NCBI GenBank assembly: GCA_963693365.1
Contig: CAVNZM010000016.1
Span: 4,216,001-4,280,000 of the forward strand
Length of the DNA stretch: 64,000 nt
From: Amoebidium appalachense
Lineage: Eukaryota > Ichthyosporea
Direction of reading: 5' to 3'
Shown: one piece after another, positions 46,266 through 59,299 of the stretch
Position numbering within the stretch: the first letter of the stretch is position 1
Layout: each line of letters opens with the position of its first letter
The notes under the pieces: generated by a model
Databases searched by the model: none
The model's input: the letters and a program-made list of their open reading frames with translations, nothing else
What the model was told of the DNA's origin: nothing
Translations under genes and position numbers: made by a program

Positions 46266-46980
46266 TGTCGTATCCTATTATATGTGTACTAGAGACGCGG
46301 CACTCTACTAAGTGTACACACACGAAAAGGAACGAACGTGTACAGAAAAACGGTAAAGTTTATTCAGACCAGGCTCCGACGGGCAAACTTAGATCCGAAC
46401 GGAATGAGTCTAAGTTACGACTGAGGCCATCAAGGCCGTGCCCTCAAAGATCATCATCACCTGGCCCCCTACGATGCCACATTCCATTAACATTCCGATC
46501 TACTTTTATCGTGCGCCTGCACGAGCTGTCGATCTACTCAACTAATATATTTATCCAAGTCTCACCCCTCACCCTCCCCCTAGTGGCACCGCAGAGTCTA
46601 AATCTACATTTCATACTATCCTCCCCCCCCTCCCTCCCCCCCTTTCCTCTACATCTACATATATAAATACGTTTGGCAACATACACTATCTAACCTTGCC
46701 AATACTTACAAAAGGGCTTCTGCCCGAACAATCACATTCCTAAGTCCTCCTACGATCTATCCTACACACTAATTAGAATTCTATTGGACGGCTGTCCCGG
46801 CTGACGTGGTCCAATGCCCTGCGCCGGCAGAGGCAAGATGCACGCAGCTGTACAGCTATCTTGAGGCCCCGGACTTGATCTTGATGATCTGTGGACCCGG
46901 GCCACCCCCCCCCCCCCCCCCCCCCCCCGATCTCGATCGTAGACTTAGGCTGATCTGCTGAGACGGATTAGTATATGTCA
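46266..46980 (-). repeat. 5' LTR of the chromovirus-like element
   Basis: On the element strand it starts TGACATATACTAATCC and ends GGATACGACA, with the TG...CA ends. It contains a C-run at about 46,904-46,928. A copy lies at 25,609-26,338. Confidence 0.92.
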
Positions 46981-48812
46981 GTTTCATGCTTCGCGCATTT
47001 AACACCGACGATTCTTTGTTGAACGCCGTGTTCCGTCTTTCTTCCCTTCAAGGGGGCTTTCATCATGCCTATTCGTGTTATACTGTTTCACAGCCTGTTA
47101 CTCCATTAATCCATTACTTCTGGCTCTCCACACGTTGTCTTCATCGACCTTAAGAACGCCTACGACACCGTACCCACTGGTTTGTTATGGCATACTATAG
47201 TAAGCTGGCTATGCCGGCGGGACAGGGGCTTACCAGCCCCCTTTGGCCGTCTTCTGCAAGCGCTGTTCGATACCACTCGCGGACGAGCGGCGGTCAATGG
47301 AACGTCAATTAACACCCGGCTTTTCCCGTTCTCGGGGTCTTCTGCAGGGGCCCCTCCTGAGTCCGTTGTTGTTTGACGTTTTCATTGATGATTTAGCCTG
47401 CGCCCTCGAACCCTTTGGCCATCTGCATACCCGCCGTGTACCGGGTCTCCTTTTTGCGGACGATATTGTTCTTTGTTCCTCATGAAGATGTCATGCACCA
47501 GATGCTTCGTCAGGTGGATCAATGGTGCACCGAGAATCTCATGACAGTCGGAATTGCAAAGTGTGCTACTTTTTCGAAAAACGCTTCCAGGATTCGATTT
47601 GCCGGTCTTCCTATTCCTGTTCACTGACAGAGCACCTATGACTATTTGCCAATGGGTAATAATTCCTTTCACTGCACGGGGTATTGAATTCCGCAAGCTC
47701 CTCACGGCACGCGATCGCTCGTGCGAAGGGTAAGCTTCACATCGTGTCAAATATGTTTCAACGGGAGTCTGTGATCCATCCTGCGAACCTTCTTCTCTAC
47801 TATCATAAAACATTTTTACGGCCGACTTTCGAGCTATTGGCCTGCGCCCCACCTCGCAAGGCGGTCGTGGCGCTGAAAGAGTTCGACGATTTTCATTGTA
47901 CTGCGCTGTGCACTTTGTTTCGTACTCGGTTTGTGCCTCCCTTAATCAGTATGTTTGGATTGTCTTCTGCTGTTAAACTTTGTCGTATGGAAAGTTGTCT
48001 CTTCGTTTTTGTTTTCATTTAGTTAAGCCAGATACCTGATGGTCACCCTCTTTATGCTTTCTTTCCCCCCCCTCCCAGTCCATCCCTCTTCCCCCCCGAT
48101 TCACCAACGCTACTTTTGAATGTCCTCAGCCTACCCTCTTTCAACCTGATTCTTCCTTCGCTATCTCTGGACAGACACTCCCTCTTTCTTTTCTCTTCCT
48201 GTTTTTTCTGCCTTTTCGCGTTATTACCATACGCAGTGACAACGCAGTATAAGTCCGAGTCATTAGTTCTCGTTCTGATAGAGAAATCAAAGGTAAAACT
48301 CAGTCGGCATGTGTTATGTTCCTTAGGCAACACCGTACTGATCATTATCGCTTTTTGGGAGCTTTGGCAGGATATATTTCTCCTGCAGCTGTACGTATGG
48401 ATACCACGTACCCTAGTAGTAGATAAGTCTGTATGGTGCTCTGATGTTGATATTGCCTGGGACGGAAGTTGTGCAATGGCGTTGTAATTTTTGTTTTCAT
48501 CGCCGCTGGTGCCACTTTTGTGCTGAACCTTTTAATCGCAAGCATGTTGATAGGTGTGAGTTTTTATGTCGCGTTTTACCTCTTTCCCTACGGGTGTCTG
48601 CTACACTGGCTGGCAATGTGACCACTTTAGACTTTTTGTTGAATTCTGTTGGTCGTCACATTGAGTATTTATATGATTTTCACACAGTGTTCAGGTATCT
48701 CAGTATGCACTTGTTACTGAATAACTCGTGAAGTTTTTTTATTGTCTTCTCAGTATGCCGTGCATACTTGCATATCTTTCCGTCGAATAAATCCAGTCAA
48801 AAGAAAAAAAAT
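46981..48812 (+). mobile_element. LINE, right part: RT catalytic region, C-terminal zinc motif, 3' tail
   Basis: It continues the LINE after the LTR element. Motifs in order are VFIDLKNAYDTV (47.14 kb), GLLQGPLLSPLLFDVFID (47.34 kb) and LFADDIVL (47.45 kb), the RT fingers and palm including the catalytic ADD. At 48.47-48.56 kb comes a cysteine/histidine cluster, CNFCFHRRWCHFC with HVDRC, like the C-terminal zinc motif of LINE ORF2. It ends in AATAAATCCAGTCAAAAG plus an A-run at 48,786-48,812. Several frameshifts and stops interrupt it. Confidence 0.85.
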
Positions 48813-51420
48813 TTCAATAGTAATGATGGCAGATGCATTATGTTTGCAACGGCACATGATTCGTAGGCTGTGTAGCGCAATGGCACGCATAGCTAGGCCC
48901 TATGGCTTGACCACTAAAGGGAAGTGAAATGAGAAAACCCTTTTTGGCCCTATGTTCATTATATCGATCGAAAAGTTAGCTTTCCATAAACGTGCATCAC
49001 GGTCCCACATCATGATGCATGCATGTGACCTTAAGTTTGTTTTCGGTAACTCGGTTGCAATTGCAAGCTAGCTCACGATTCTAGGGTTTGTTTGTACTTG
49101 TCCATTCATGGTCATTCAGTTTTGAGTATTATCTGTATTCTCAGAGTCTGCGATGCTACTTCTCCATGCATCTGCGTCTCGACCGTCGTCTCCTTGAGAT
49201 ATCTGAGATCTCATTTTCCTTGCGTACATCAACAAAAAAAAAAAAAAATACCCTTGCGCATTAGTCATGCAAAAGAATAGGAGTCGTGGGAGAAACTTAC
49301 TAGATTTCCCAATATAGAAGGTAAAATGACCAATGAGCAACCTCTACCGCACATCACCATATATAGAAGGAGTTTAATGTCAGCACTCAGCTCACTACAG
49401 CAGCTGAGCCAGGAAAGCTTGAAAGGGGCTCATCCTTCTATATATATTTATATAACCATACGGCAACTCAAAAGTAGAAAATAACTCTATGTTTTAATAA
49501 TCATATATTTCGGACACAGGGAATGACAAGAAGCTTCCAAATTCAACAAGTTGATGTCTTACGATGATTGGATGCACGCTAGATTTCTTTTATTTCCTAC
49601 GCCCGTTATCGTCGGAAGTGGAATATCCATGTGACGTTTGGCTTGGGCGGCCACCGATGCAGTGAAGCATATTCTTGGAACTGATATTCAATACACTTAT
49701 ATTTAAGATTTTATTCTCTTTTTAGCATCAAACCTAACAATTTGATCTTTCACAACCAGGGTCAAATTCTCAGTGTCTGGGCGAAAACCGTCGAATGAGA
49801 ACTGGCATTTGAAAGCCATGACTCAAAACCACTCATGTCTCGCCCAATAAGGGAAGCCCAGTTGTAACGGTCACGCACCGCCGGAGTTCACAAAATCGCT
49901 TCATTGCATCCACTTTCATGGGGTTTCAAAAATAATTATTTTCAAAAAATACTAATGATCAGTATTATCAAAAAGTAATTATAAATTTTACCATTGAGTA
50001 CTATACAGCGGGATATTCAGGATTGCCGAGAGTAGCTCTGCAGGACAAAACAACGTCAACAGTGGATACCCCCCTGAGTCGACGACAACCCGGGACAAAT
50101 TTCAATACAGCAATTTTGTAGAGCGCACATTGAGTGCATAAAATGCCACAAAATTTAGAGTTTACTCCTGCAGATATATTATAAAGCTTCATGAAACTAT
50201 TGCACATATTTTATGCCTTGAATAGACGAATGACGCGTACGCTCGATGGTAATACGTAATCACGTATAACATATACACAGAATAAATCCAGTCAAAAGAA
50301 AAAAAAACTCAAGGCCTGGCATGGGGGGACCGTCATTCCATATGCATGTTGAATTGGAAGCGCTCGGCATCGGAGAATCGAAACAGTAAGCGCTCAGAGA
50401 TGTTTAAGTGCTCTCATGTAATATATTGATAAAAGTTTGATTGTGTGCTCAAACAATACCGTGCCTAGTTATTATTTCAATTACAATGCGAGCTGCACAA
50501 TTTTTAGGTTACCTTAACGCCTTGCTGATGACATGTCGATCAAAAAGAGCAAATCTCCTTATACTCTGGATCTACACTTTTGGGGGGGGGGAAATACCTT
50601 ACTTTTTCCGATGTTTTAGGAGGGCTCGAAACAGATGGGATGTTTACAGACATTATAGGCATATAAATCTTAAAACTTATATATTTTTGTGCTATAATTA
50701 AATTTATAAACAGTTAAATCCTATATTTGTATTATACATGCTCTTTAACTGGCAGTATATTCTCTTTAAAGCCTCTCTTGGATTTAGGGTAAAATGCTGC
50801 AATATTCCAAAACTACAATTCATTCCAGCGAATGGGCGTTCTCACCCACGTTTGCACAGGATTGTTAATGCTCCAAGATTTAATTGGCTGCGCTTCTAAG
50901 TTTCGGGAGGTGGGCCATGTATTGCGTTCATAATCAAAGTATATTAGCGCCCTTATCAGCCTAAGAATAAAAAATAATGCTTTTTTTTTTTTTTGCTTTT
51001 TTGGCTTGCTTAGATGTTTGGCTTTTTCTTAGTGCTATGAAAAAGGTTTTATGTTGCAGTACCATGTTCTCAGAGTGAAGCAAGCGTTCTTCCCCAATTC
51101 TATTGAACAAATATCATGGGTGGGAAAGAATGTTTAGATGATTGGCTATTTTCGCAACCCAAAGTGAGTGACAAAAGGGGGCTTTCAACAGTAGAAGCGT
51201 GCAGTTTGTTACGTGTTTGACTCCCCTGCGTGGCCGTTTGTGTACAATATTTCCTTTCTTTTTCACTCCTTTTTACAGGTGTATGTTCTGTGCCTGCACT
51301 GCAGCGAAAGAAACTATTAACACCCAATTGCATTAACGTTGTGGTTAACGATTTTATTTTCTCCCTCAGTAGCCCTCCCCGTGGTTGCCTGGTGCTCGAT
51401 AATCGCCAGCAGCCGTTGGT
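48813..51420. other. Non-coding region with one very short LINE tail
   Basis: Mixed AT-rich DNA. The only element I can support is AATAAATCCAGTCAAAAG plus an A-run at 50,281-50,308, the LINE 3' end with no body. All ORFs are short and unconvincing. Confidence 0.6.
50281..50308 (+). repeat. Solo LINE 3' tail
   Basis: The 18 terminal bases AATAAATCCAGTCAAAAG followed by AAAAAAAA, identical to the end of the LINE at 48,786. No LINE sequence precedes it, so it is an extremely 5'-truncated insertion or a template-jump product. Confidence 0.7.
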
Positions 51421-51435
51421 CTGAAATTATTGAGA

Positions 51436-52239
51436 ATGAGGGACATGTGTCTAAAAGTCCTGCGATTCTCTGAGGATCCAGCGATACTAACCCCAAATTT
51501 CTGCGGTGAAAGCATGCTTGATTCGTCGTGTAAAGTGGATGGTTTGGGAAGTTTTATGCAACTCCCAACCAGGACTGTCGGCATCATCCCGCCGGCGAAT
51601 CACAAGAAGCGTGTGACGTTCAATCCCGTAGATATCGTGCACGACACACACCCAGCATACAGGTGTGTAGCTTTTTGTGATTGTCTATGTTAATAACCAT
51701 TTTTCTGCTAATTCACCGTGTTCTCTCGCTCTGCTAACTTTTGAAAACACAGAAATTCCTTTTTGTGGATACCATTGCAGTGTGATCAAGGGGTGTCAGT
51801 TGACACGCAAGATTTCGTTCCGTCCCCTTTCACTTCCACCTGCACAACTATAATTCGTACTTTCTTTTGGAGAGGGTCAATGCACAAAAGATGGGCCTCT
51901 GTTTCTTTCTTAGCCATCTATACTAACCTGTCCTTTTACAACAGGCAAGCCAGTGTCATGCCCGTTGTCGAAACATCGAGCTGCAGCCTGCTTCCTTACG
52001 ATCGAACTGCTGATTTTCCCCTCCTGCTCACCGCGGATGATATTCGGCTTGCTCAGCAGGAGGTTGCCATGTTGCGTTACGAGTTGTTTCCAGACGGTAA
52101 ATTTTTTGGCGAGTTTACAAACTGGCAGCGGCCTTGTAAAAGATTGCGGTTGAGACCCATGCCCTCGGCACCTAAAACGAGCAAGTATCTTCCCGCTGCC
52201 TCTGTGCCCCCACAACAAGTGGGCACAGCCACGTGCTGA
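51436..52239 (+). CDS. Putative small protein with PP1-docking motif (two exons)
   Basis: Exon 1 runs from ATG 51,436 to about 51,663, ending at a CATACAG|GTGTGT donor. Exon 2 runs from about 51,945 (acceptor TTACAACAG) to the stop at 52,239. The joined frame is open for about 175 codons. Exon 1 ends with ANHKKRVTFNPVDIVHDTHP, where KRVTF fits the RVxF docking motif of protein phosphatase 1 regulators. Exon 2 contains LLTADDIRLAQQEVAMLRYE and the basic RPCKRLRLRPMP, a possible nuclear signal. I recognise no family. An in-frame stop at 51,400 makes the ATG at 51,436 a reasonable start, but an upstream exon is possible. Confidence 0.55.
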
Positions 52240-53820
52240 CAATGTAAAACAGCGCTGATGCTGGATTTTCGAAAATAGCTGAATGGTGAATGAAACGAAC
52301 TGTACTGGTCGCTTTTGTCTTTGTTGAGCGCTTGGGTGCTGCGTTGTCGATATGGCTGTTCATACAAAATTCGAAGAGGCAACAATGCTACTATTTTCTG
52401 CAAACACTATGTGAAATCTGTGCGCACATAATCTTGTAACCTTTGTGTTTATGCAGGAAATGATACAGCTTCCTGATGTAATTGTTTAGTCAGGACCATG
52501 TAGTATTGCAGCACACAGTCGTAACGTCACGCTTGGACACTTTATAGCAATACCTGAGACGGATATGTGTAAGCTGTTGTTGAAACATGTACACCCTCCC
52601 GGTAACTACATCAACATGCTTATCCTTTTTTTTAGCTTCACCGATTTGGATCCTCATATATATTATTTACCCTTTGAAGATGTATTTCTGCCTAGTGTAT
52701 GGCTTGACATAAGGGACTTGTAACTAAGAGATCTCGATAGCCTTTTTCTTTCAAGTATTTTGTTATTTTTTTATATTTATCTTTTGCTCTTAACAAAAGT
52801 TTGTATGAATGCGAACTGACAGTCAGAGCCTGGATGCCTGCAGCAGTCAGTGGTGATCAGGACCACCGTTTATAATAGCGAAGTGCCAATGGACACTCAG
52901 CAATCGTTTTGCTTTGCATCAACATCAAAGGCTCCATCAGGGTTATGGGTGTGAGATCCACGCCCGTCTTTTCTCAAGTTCAAATGCACCGATTGCCATT
53001 TTGAATGCTCTGGACGGGCCGCTTTATAAAACATTACTCTGCAAAGTATTAGAACAGAAAGCCTTCCTTATATGATTGGGTAGAGTGTTCTATTTAGGGA
53101 GCTGCTAATATATTGGTCAGGGTTTTGTCTTGGCCTCTGGATCTATTTCATGATCATGCCGCTCTGGCACTGGGACTACACAGGGGATCTCCCCATTTCC
53201 GCACTAGCAGGCACAGCTAGATCGGAAAATTTCTCCCCGCTTCTCAGGTAAACCCAGGCCAGCCCCCTCCTACTCCCCGCACACCATCAATTACGGTTGT
53301 GTTGTACGCGAGTCAAATACTCTATAAGATTTGTAGTGAGCCGCTTGGTCATGGAAAAGTGTGGGCTTGCCTATTATAAAATTATGGTGAGCTGCCTGAG
53401 AAAGTTTGGGCTTGTAAAGATCTCAGTGCCGCATTCACTGAACTTCAGATTTTTTTTTTTGCTGATCTCCCTCCTTAGTCAGATCTCAAAGCAGTCTGTT
53501 TTCCCCCCCTTAGCTAGATCTCAATCTAAGCTTAGGCAGCCGAAGATATTCGGTTATATCCACTGGCGCCAGCCGTACCTCCAACATCTCCACCGATCTA
53601 ATGTTGTGTGATGTCCTAAGGACCTTCATAATTCATAGATCCCTACAGGCATCTGTGGTATGTAAAAGATGCCAGTGTTTCGCTGCACACTACACGACGT
53701 CTGAGAGCCCAAATCCGTTTGTTGGTTTGCGAAGTCACCAGAAACATTACTGAGAAAATGCACCGCGGCCATGTAGTATACATGCTGGGTTTAATACGGT
53801 GTTGGCAAGTGCACGTGAAG
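52240..53820. other. Intergenic region, nothing recognised
   Basis: Ordinary mixed-composition DNA. Open frames are short and lack similarity that I can recognise. Confidence 0.5.
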
Positions 53821-53821
53821 A

Positions 53822-53936
53822 CAGCGGTTGATTGCTCTCTTGTGATGCTGCTCCAACCCAAATCATATCTAAAGTGATAAACTTTAGCGGATATGATTTG
53901 GGTTGGAGCAGCATCAAAGAGAGCAGTCAACCGCTG
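53822..53936. repeat. Long near-perfect hairpin (about 55-bp arms)
   Basis: The left arm (53,822-53,875) and right arm (53,881-53,936) are inverted copies, sharing CCAACCCAAATCATATC and GATATGATTTGGGTTGG among others. The loop is 5 bases. The arms differ by a 2-base insertion and a few substitutions. A G-run block starts immediately after. Confidence 0.92.
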
Positions 53937-53939
53937 ACG

Positions 53940-54054
53940 GGGGGGAAGAGGGGGGGGGGGGGGGGAGGGGGGGGGGGGGGGGGGGGGAAAGGGAGGGGGG
54001 AGGCCTGAAGGGTGAAGATAGCCCCTTTAATGGGGAGGGCGCTCGAGGGGGGGT

Positions 54055-54087
<33 letters not shown>

Positions 54088-54149
54088 GGGGGAGAAGAGG
54101 GGGAGGGGGGCCAGGCCGCGGGGAGGGGGGAGAAGGGGGGGGGGGGGCT

Positions 54150-54185
<36 letters not shown>

Positions 54186-54350
54186 AGGAGAGGGGGGAGG
54201 GGGAGGTGAGGGCGGGCCACATGATGGGGAAGGGCAGGGCGGCCCGGGGGGGAGGAGGAAGGGGGGAGTGGGAAAAAGGGGGGGGGGTGGGGGAGGGGAC
54301 AGAGGGATGGGGGGGGGGGGGGGGGGGGGGAGGGTGGGGGGAGGATGGGG

Positions 54351-54389
<39 letters not shown>

Positions 54390-54514
54390 AGGGGGGGGAA
54401 GGGGGAGGGGGAGGTGAGGACGGGCCACATGATGGGGAAGGGGAGGGGCGGCCCGGGGGGGAGGAGGAAGGGGGGAGTGGGAAAAAGGGGGGGGGGGGAG
54501 GGGGGAGGGGACAG

Positions 54515-54545
<31 letters not shown>
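53940..54545. repeat. Poly-G mosaic with internal duplication
   Basis: G-runs of 20-40 bases. The segment GGTGAG(G/A)(G/A)CGGGCCACATGATG and about 80 following bases occurs twice (54,204 and 54,413). Confidence 0.85.
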
Positions 54546-54617
54546 AGCAGTGGTGCTCATGATCAGGAAGGGGGTGGGTGGGTGCGGTAGTTCTGAGATG
54601 GTTTGATGGTCGTTTTA

Positions 54618-54830
54618 CAATTTATTTACAGTACTAGTAGGTATTTGCAGTATGTATTTACAGACTGCGTATGTATTTACAGTATGTATGATAAGTTACA
54701 ATATGTATTTACAGTATGTATTTATGGTATGTACTTACAGTATGTATTCATAATCAATCAACGGTATTTACATTATGTATTTACAGTATCTATTTACAGT
54801 ATGTATTTATAGTATCATTGTCATATTGTT
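54618..54830. repeat. Minisatellite of TATTTACAGTATG units
   Basis: About 15 imperfect 12-14-bp units built on GTATTTACAGTAT. Confidence 0.88.
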
Positions 54831-54839
54831 GAACGAAAG

Positions 54840-56160
54840 TTGTAGGCTAAGCAGTAAACAGTTACGTACAGTTACACTGCCTGGGCATGATCATTCAGGC
54901 TTGTCATGAGACTCCTGGCCTTAACACACAACTGCATGGCAAAACGGTACTGAATTAGGAATTATATGGCCATGATGGCATTTGATACATCGGATCGGTG
55001 TCTAGGCGGAAGACGGTAAGCTTCCCTGAGGCAGTGCCTCACAGGGAGTGAAACGGGATATAACTAAACAAACATTTGATACATGTGACCGACGTTACTA
55101 CTACATACATACAGTTGTCATAGATTGTTTTGAGGCATGTTATGATAATGGCCGTAGTACGCGCGTGCAACACTCATTGTGAGGTACATGTGTTGTCACG
55201 GCTCCAGTGCCATCCGGACATCATGATTGATTTGACGATATTTGGTATAAGGGAAGCCTTAAAGGAGATGTGTGCGGGAGGGCGCCGGAAACAGGGGTCG
55301 AGAAGGGAGGAGTGTGCAGGAAGGAGAGGGGGGTGGGGTAGGGGGAAGGAAGGGGGGGGGGGGGGGGGGGGTCGGACGGGGTGGATGGATAGGGGGAAGG
55401 GGGAGGAGAGGGGGGAGGGGGGGAGGGGGGAGGGGGAGTGGAGTACCACTACCCTTATCATGCGACACTACCCTTATCATGCGATGTGGTGCCTAGAAGG
55501 AGCGTGGACACTCTGCCGTCAGAGCCCACCAATAGCCAGTCAACACAAGCAGGTATGGCTTCGGGGGGAGGGGGGGGGGGGGGGGACAGGGACGATCAGC
55601 CATTCTGGGCGCTTTTCAAGTTGAATCTTACTCCTCCTACCATACCCCTCCCTCCCCCCCTCCCCCCGCCCCGCCCCTTCGACCCTCCTCCCCCCCCCCC
55701 CCCCCCCACCCCGCCTCCCCTCGTCGCCCTCCCTTTGCGCTCTCCCCCCCCCCTCCCCCCAACCCTCCCCGGGAGTCACCTGCAATCCGGAGGGTCTCCC
55801 TGGCCACACCCCCTGGGGTTTCAGGTGAGCCTTACCCTTTGTGAATAATCCAGCCACATCTTGCGCGGCTTGTCTAATACTGTGTGACATCAGTGCAACC
55901 CTGGCTCACCACGACCGTTCCCCCTTACAAGGCAAACTTCCCCTCCCTACTTGCAAAGTAATCTCGTGTGTGCACGAACACAGTCGACGTCACCCCCTAA
56001 TTTTCACTGCAGCAATTTCGGCCCGGCACAACTAAGCACTAACTTTATGTCACACCACTGCACGGCACCACTCGAGAGCTATTGGTAGCTTGGGTCGCCA
56101 AAAGCACAATGTTTGCATCATAGCAAAAGCAAACAAATCCGTAGCACATACAGTGTTAAA
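54840..56160. other. Mixed region with G- and C-runs, possible exon-like stretches
   Basis: Two short stretches have exon-like composition and donor consensus. One is on the plus strand, 55,485-55,552 (VVPRRSVDTLPSEPTNSQST before CAG|GTATGG). The other is on the minus strand, 55,836-55,890 (MSHSIRQAAQDVAGLFTK before AAAGG|GTAAGG). Neither has a matching partner exon that I can defend. ACCCTTATCATGCGA is duplicated at 55,450. Confidence 0.3.
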
Positions 56161-56194
56161 AGCACATTCATTGTAACACACTGTGACAAGCATG

Positions 56195-56506
56195 CGCGCG
56201 CACACACACACACACACGTGCACACACACACATACCTGCATGTACACACAAACATTGACGCACGCAGCTGCGCCGCGCACACTGTGGCACGCACACACAC
56301 CCATTCAGGTGTGTGCCAAGCGTACGGTGCACACAAACACATACCGTAACAAACATACACGTGTACAAACACATACAGGTGCACACACACGTGTGCACAC
56401 ACGCACACACGGGTACATACGTACATACGTATACACACGTGCCAACACACACACTGTATGGCATGCACACACCCACACACACACACACCCACCCACACCC
56501 ACCCAC

Positions 56507-56543
<37 letters not shown>

Positions 56544-56564
56544 TGGCACATGCACACACACCGT

Positions 56565-56646
<82 letters not shown>

Positions 56647-56683
56647 CACACACACACAGACACACACACACACACACACACAC

Positions 56684-56765
<82 letters not shown>

Positions 56766-56770
56766 CCACA
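56195..56770. repeat. CA-rich and (CA)n block
   Basis: Imperfect CA-rich DNA to 56,560, then nearly uninterrupted (CA)n with a few CG variants at 56,566-56,763. Confidence 0.9.
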
Positions 56771-56914
56771 ATTGCTACAATACACATGTCACATTCATAC
56801 ATGCAAAAGTGAGCACATGCACTGGGGTCGACGTGCACAGGCGCACTGTGCACACGTCCAAAGGGTCGTACATGCATGCTCACAATTCGGAACAGATAAC
56901 CAGGAGAAAAGCGA

Positions 56915-57670
<756 letters not shown>

Positions 57671-57964
57671 AAAGACCTAGATGGGGGGGGGGGGGGGGGG
57701 AGGAGCTAGGGATCCGTGTCGGCCCTAGGGGCGGAGGCCGCGTCGGGCCGGGGCCGGGGGTAGCGTGTGTGGCCACCACGTGTGATTGTGTGTGTGTGTG
57801 TGTGCACGTACTTCGTGTGTCACACACAGTGCGCATGCATGTGTGTGTGGTCGACGTCGGCGGGGACGCACTCACCGGATCACCACACACTTGCTATAGC
57901 GATTGTACACTTAGTACAACATGTTAATTTATTATTACATATTAGTTATTGAGTATTAATGTTA

Positions 57965-58490
57965 GGGATTTTTGAATTTGAAATGGAGGGGGGGAGAGTA
58001 GTAAATATGGACGTCCCCCCTGGTGGTACCCCCCTCCCCAAGGGGGGACCCACCCCCTCCCAGGGGTGCCCCCCCCCCCCCCCTCCCCAAGGTAGCCGCA
58101 GGGGTGGCGTCCGGGGGGGGGGGGGGGGGGGGGGGACCCACCTGGCCAAATGGGGTGGGTCCCCCCTCCCCCCCCAATATATATATGCGCGTGATCATGG
58201 CATTATAGAGTCTCTTTCCACCCACCCACCAAATACGGTATTCACTACTTTTTTCCCCTTTTGGAGCAATTGCCTCTGTTCTGGCCACTGATACATATCT
58301 CTCTCCTGAGGCTCCCCCCCCCCCCCCCCCCCCCCCACCCCCACACACACACACTCACGCGCACACACACACGCACCACACACACACACGCCGCGCGCGC
58401 ACGCGCGCCCATACACGGACGCGCGCGCGCGTGACCGTTCACGCACACGCACACACACATATGCACGCACACACACACAGTGACACTGTG

Positions 58491-58564
<74 letters not shown>

Positions 58565-58666
58565 CCCCATATACGCACACACACACGTGCGCGCGCGCCC
58601 CTACACGCACACATACACACACACACTGGCGCGCGCGCGCACACACACACACACACATGCACACAT

Positions 58667-58711
<45 letters not shown>

Positions 58712-58813
58712 CACACACACGGTGTCACAAACACGCACACACACACACACAGTGTTACACATACACACAAACACGCACACACACAATGTCACACGTGCAC
58801 ATACACACACACA

Positions 58814-58852
<39 letters not shown>

Positions 58853-59284
58853 ACACGCACACACACACACACACACACGCTCACACACTCACACACTTCC
58901 CACCCGTTCGTGCCGAGGGGGAGGGAGGAAGGGGGGTGGGGAAGGGGGGAGGGAGGGAGTATGACTGTACGGCATATAGCCTGAGTTTCAGGTGATCAAG
59001 TAATCCTCTTAGTTAGCCTCAATGTTTACGTTTTGGCTTTGTATGTATGTTTAACCACTGCTTATTTTTATAGTACTATTATGTGTCAGATCAGTTTTAA
59101 TTATCTGATATATTATAAAGTCACATACAGTAATGGCAGCTTATGGGGTGGGGGGGGGGGAGCCACCCTACTCAGGTTGTGGGTCCCCCCCCCCCCCCCC
59201 CTCTCCCTGCTATCCGGAAGGGTGCCCCCCCCCCCCCCCCCCAGTTACTACTACCCCCCTCCCCGTTTCAAAATCAAGTATCCC
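57965..59284. mobile_element. Candidate Harbinger-type non-autonomous DNA transposon
   Basis: The left end GGGATTTTTGAATTTGAAAT and the inverted right end GGGATACTTGATTTTGAAAC match over about 50 bp, including downstream AGTAGTAA-like bases. TTA precedes the left end (57,962-57,964) and follows the right end (59,285-59,287), the 3-bp TWA duplication typical of PIF/Harbinger. The interior is C-/G-runs and CA-rich DNA with no transposase. Confidence 0.55.
58315..58900. repeat. CA/CG-rich block
   Basis: (CA)n at 58,493-58,562 and 58,664-58,710, plus CGCG-containing variants. Confidence 0.88.
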
Positions 59285-59299
59285 TTATTAGTATAATTA

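Larger units (their letters stand above)
25609..46980 (-). mobile_element. Chromovirus-like Ty3/gypsy LTR retrotransposon, inserted in the LINE and itself split
   Basis: Direct repeats of 730 and 715 bp bound the element. It is flanked by the 5-bp target duplication GTTTC at 25,604-25,608 and 46,981-46,985. Genes run on the minus strand: gag, then protease-RT, RNase H, integrase and a chromodomain-like end. The LINE reading frame continues across the site when the element is removed. About 3.6 kb (a second LTR element) and about 9.3 kb of other DNA are inserted within it. The LTRs are close to identical outside length changes in C-runs and one 10-bp difference, so insertion is recent. Confidence 0.93.
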
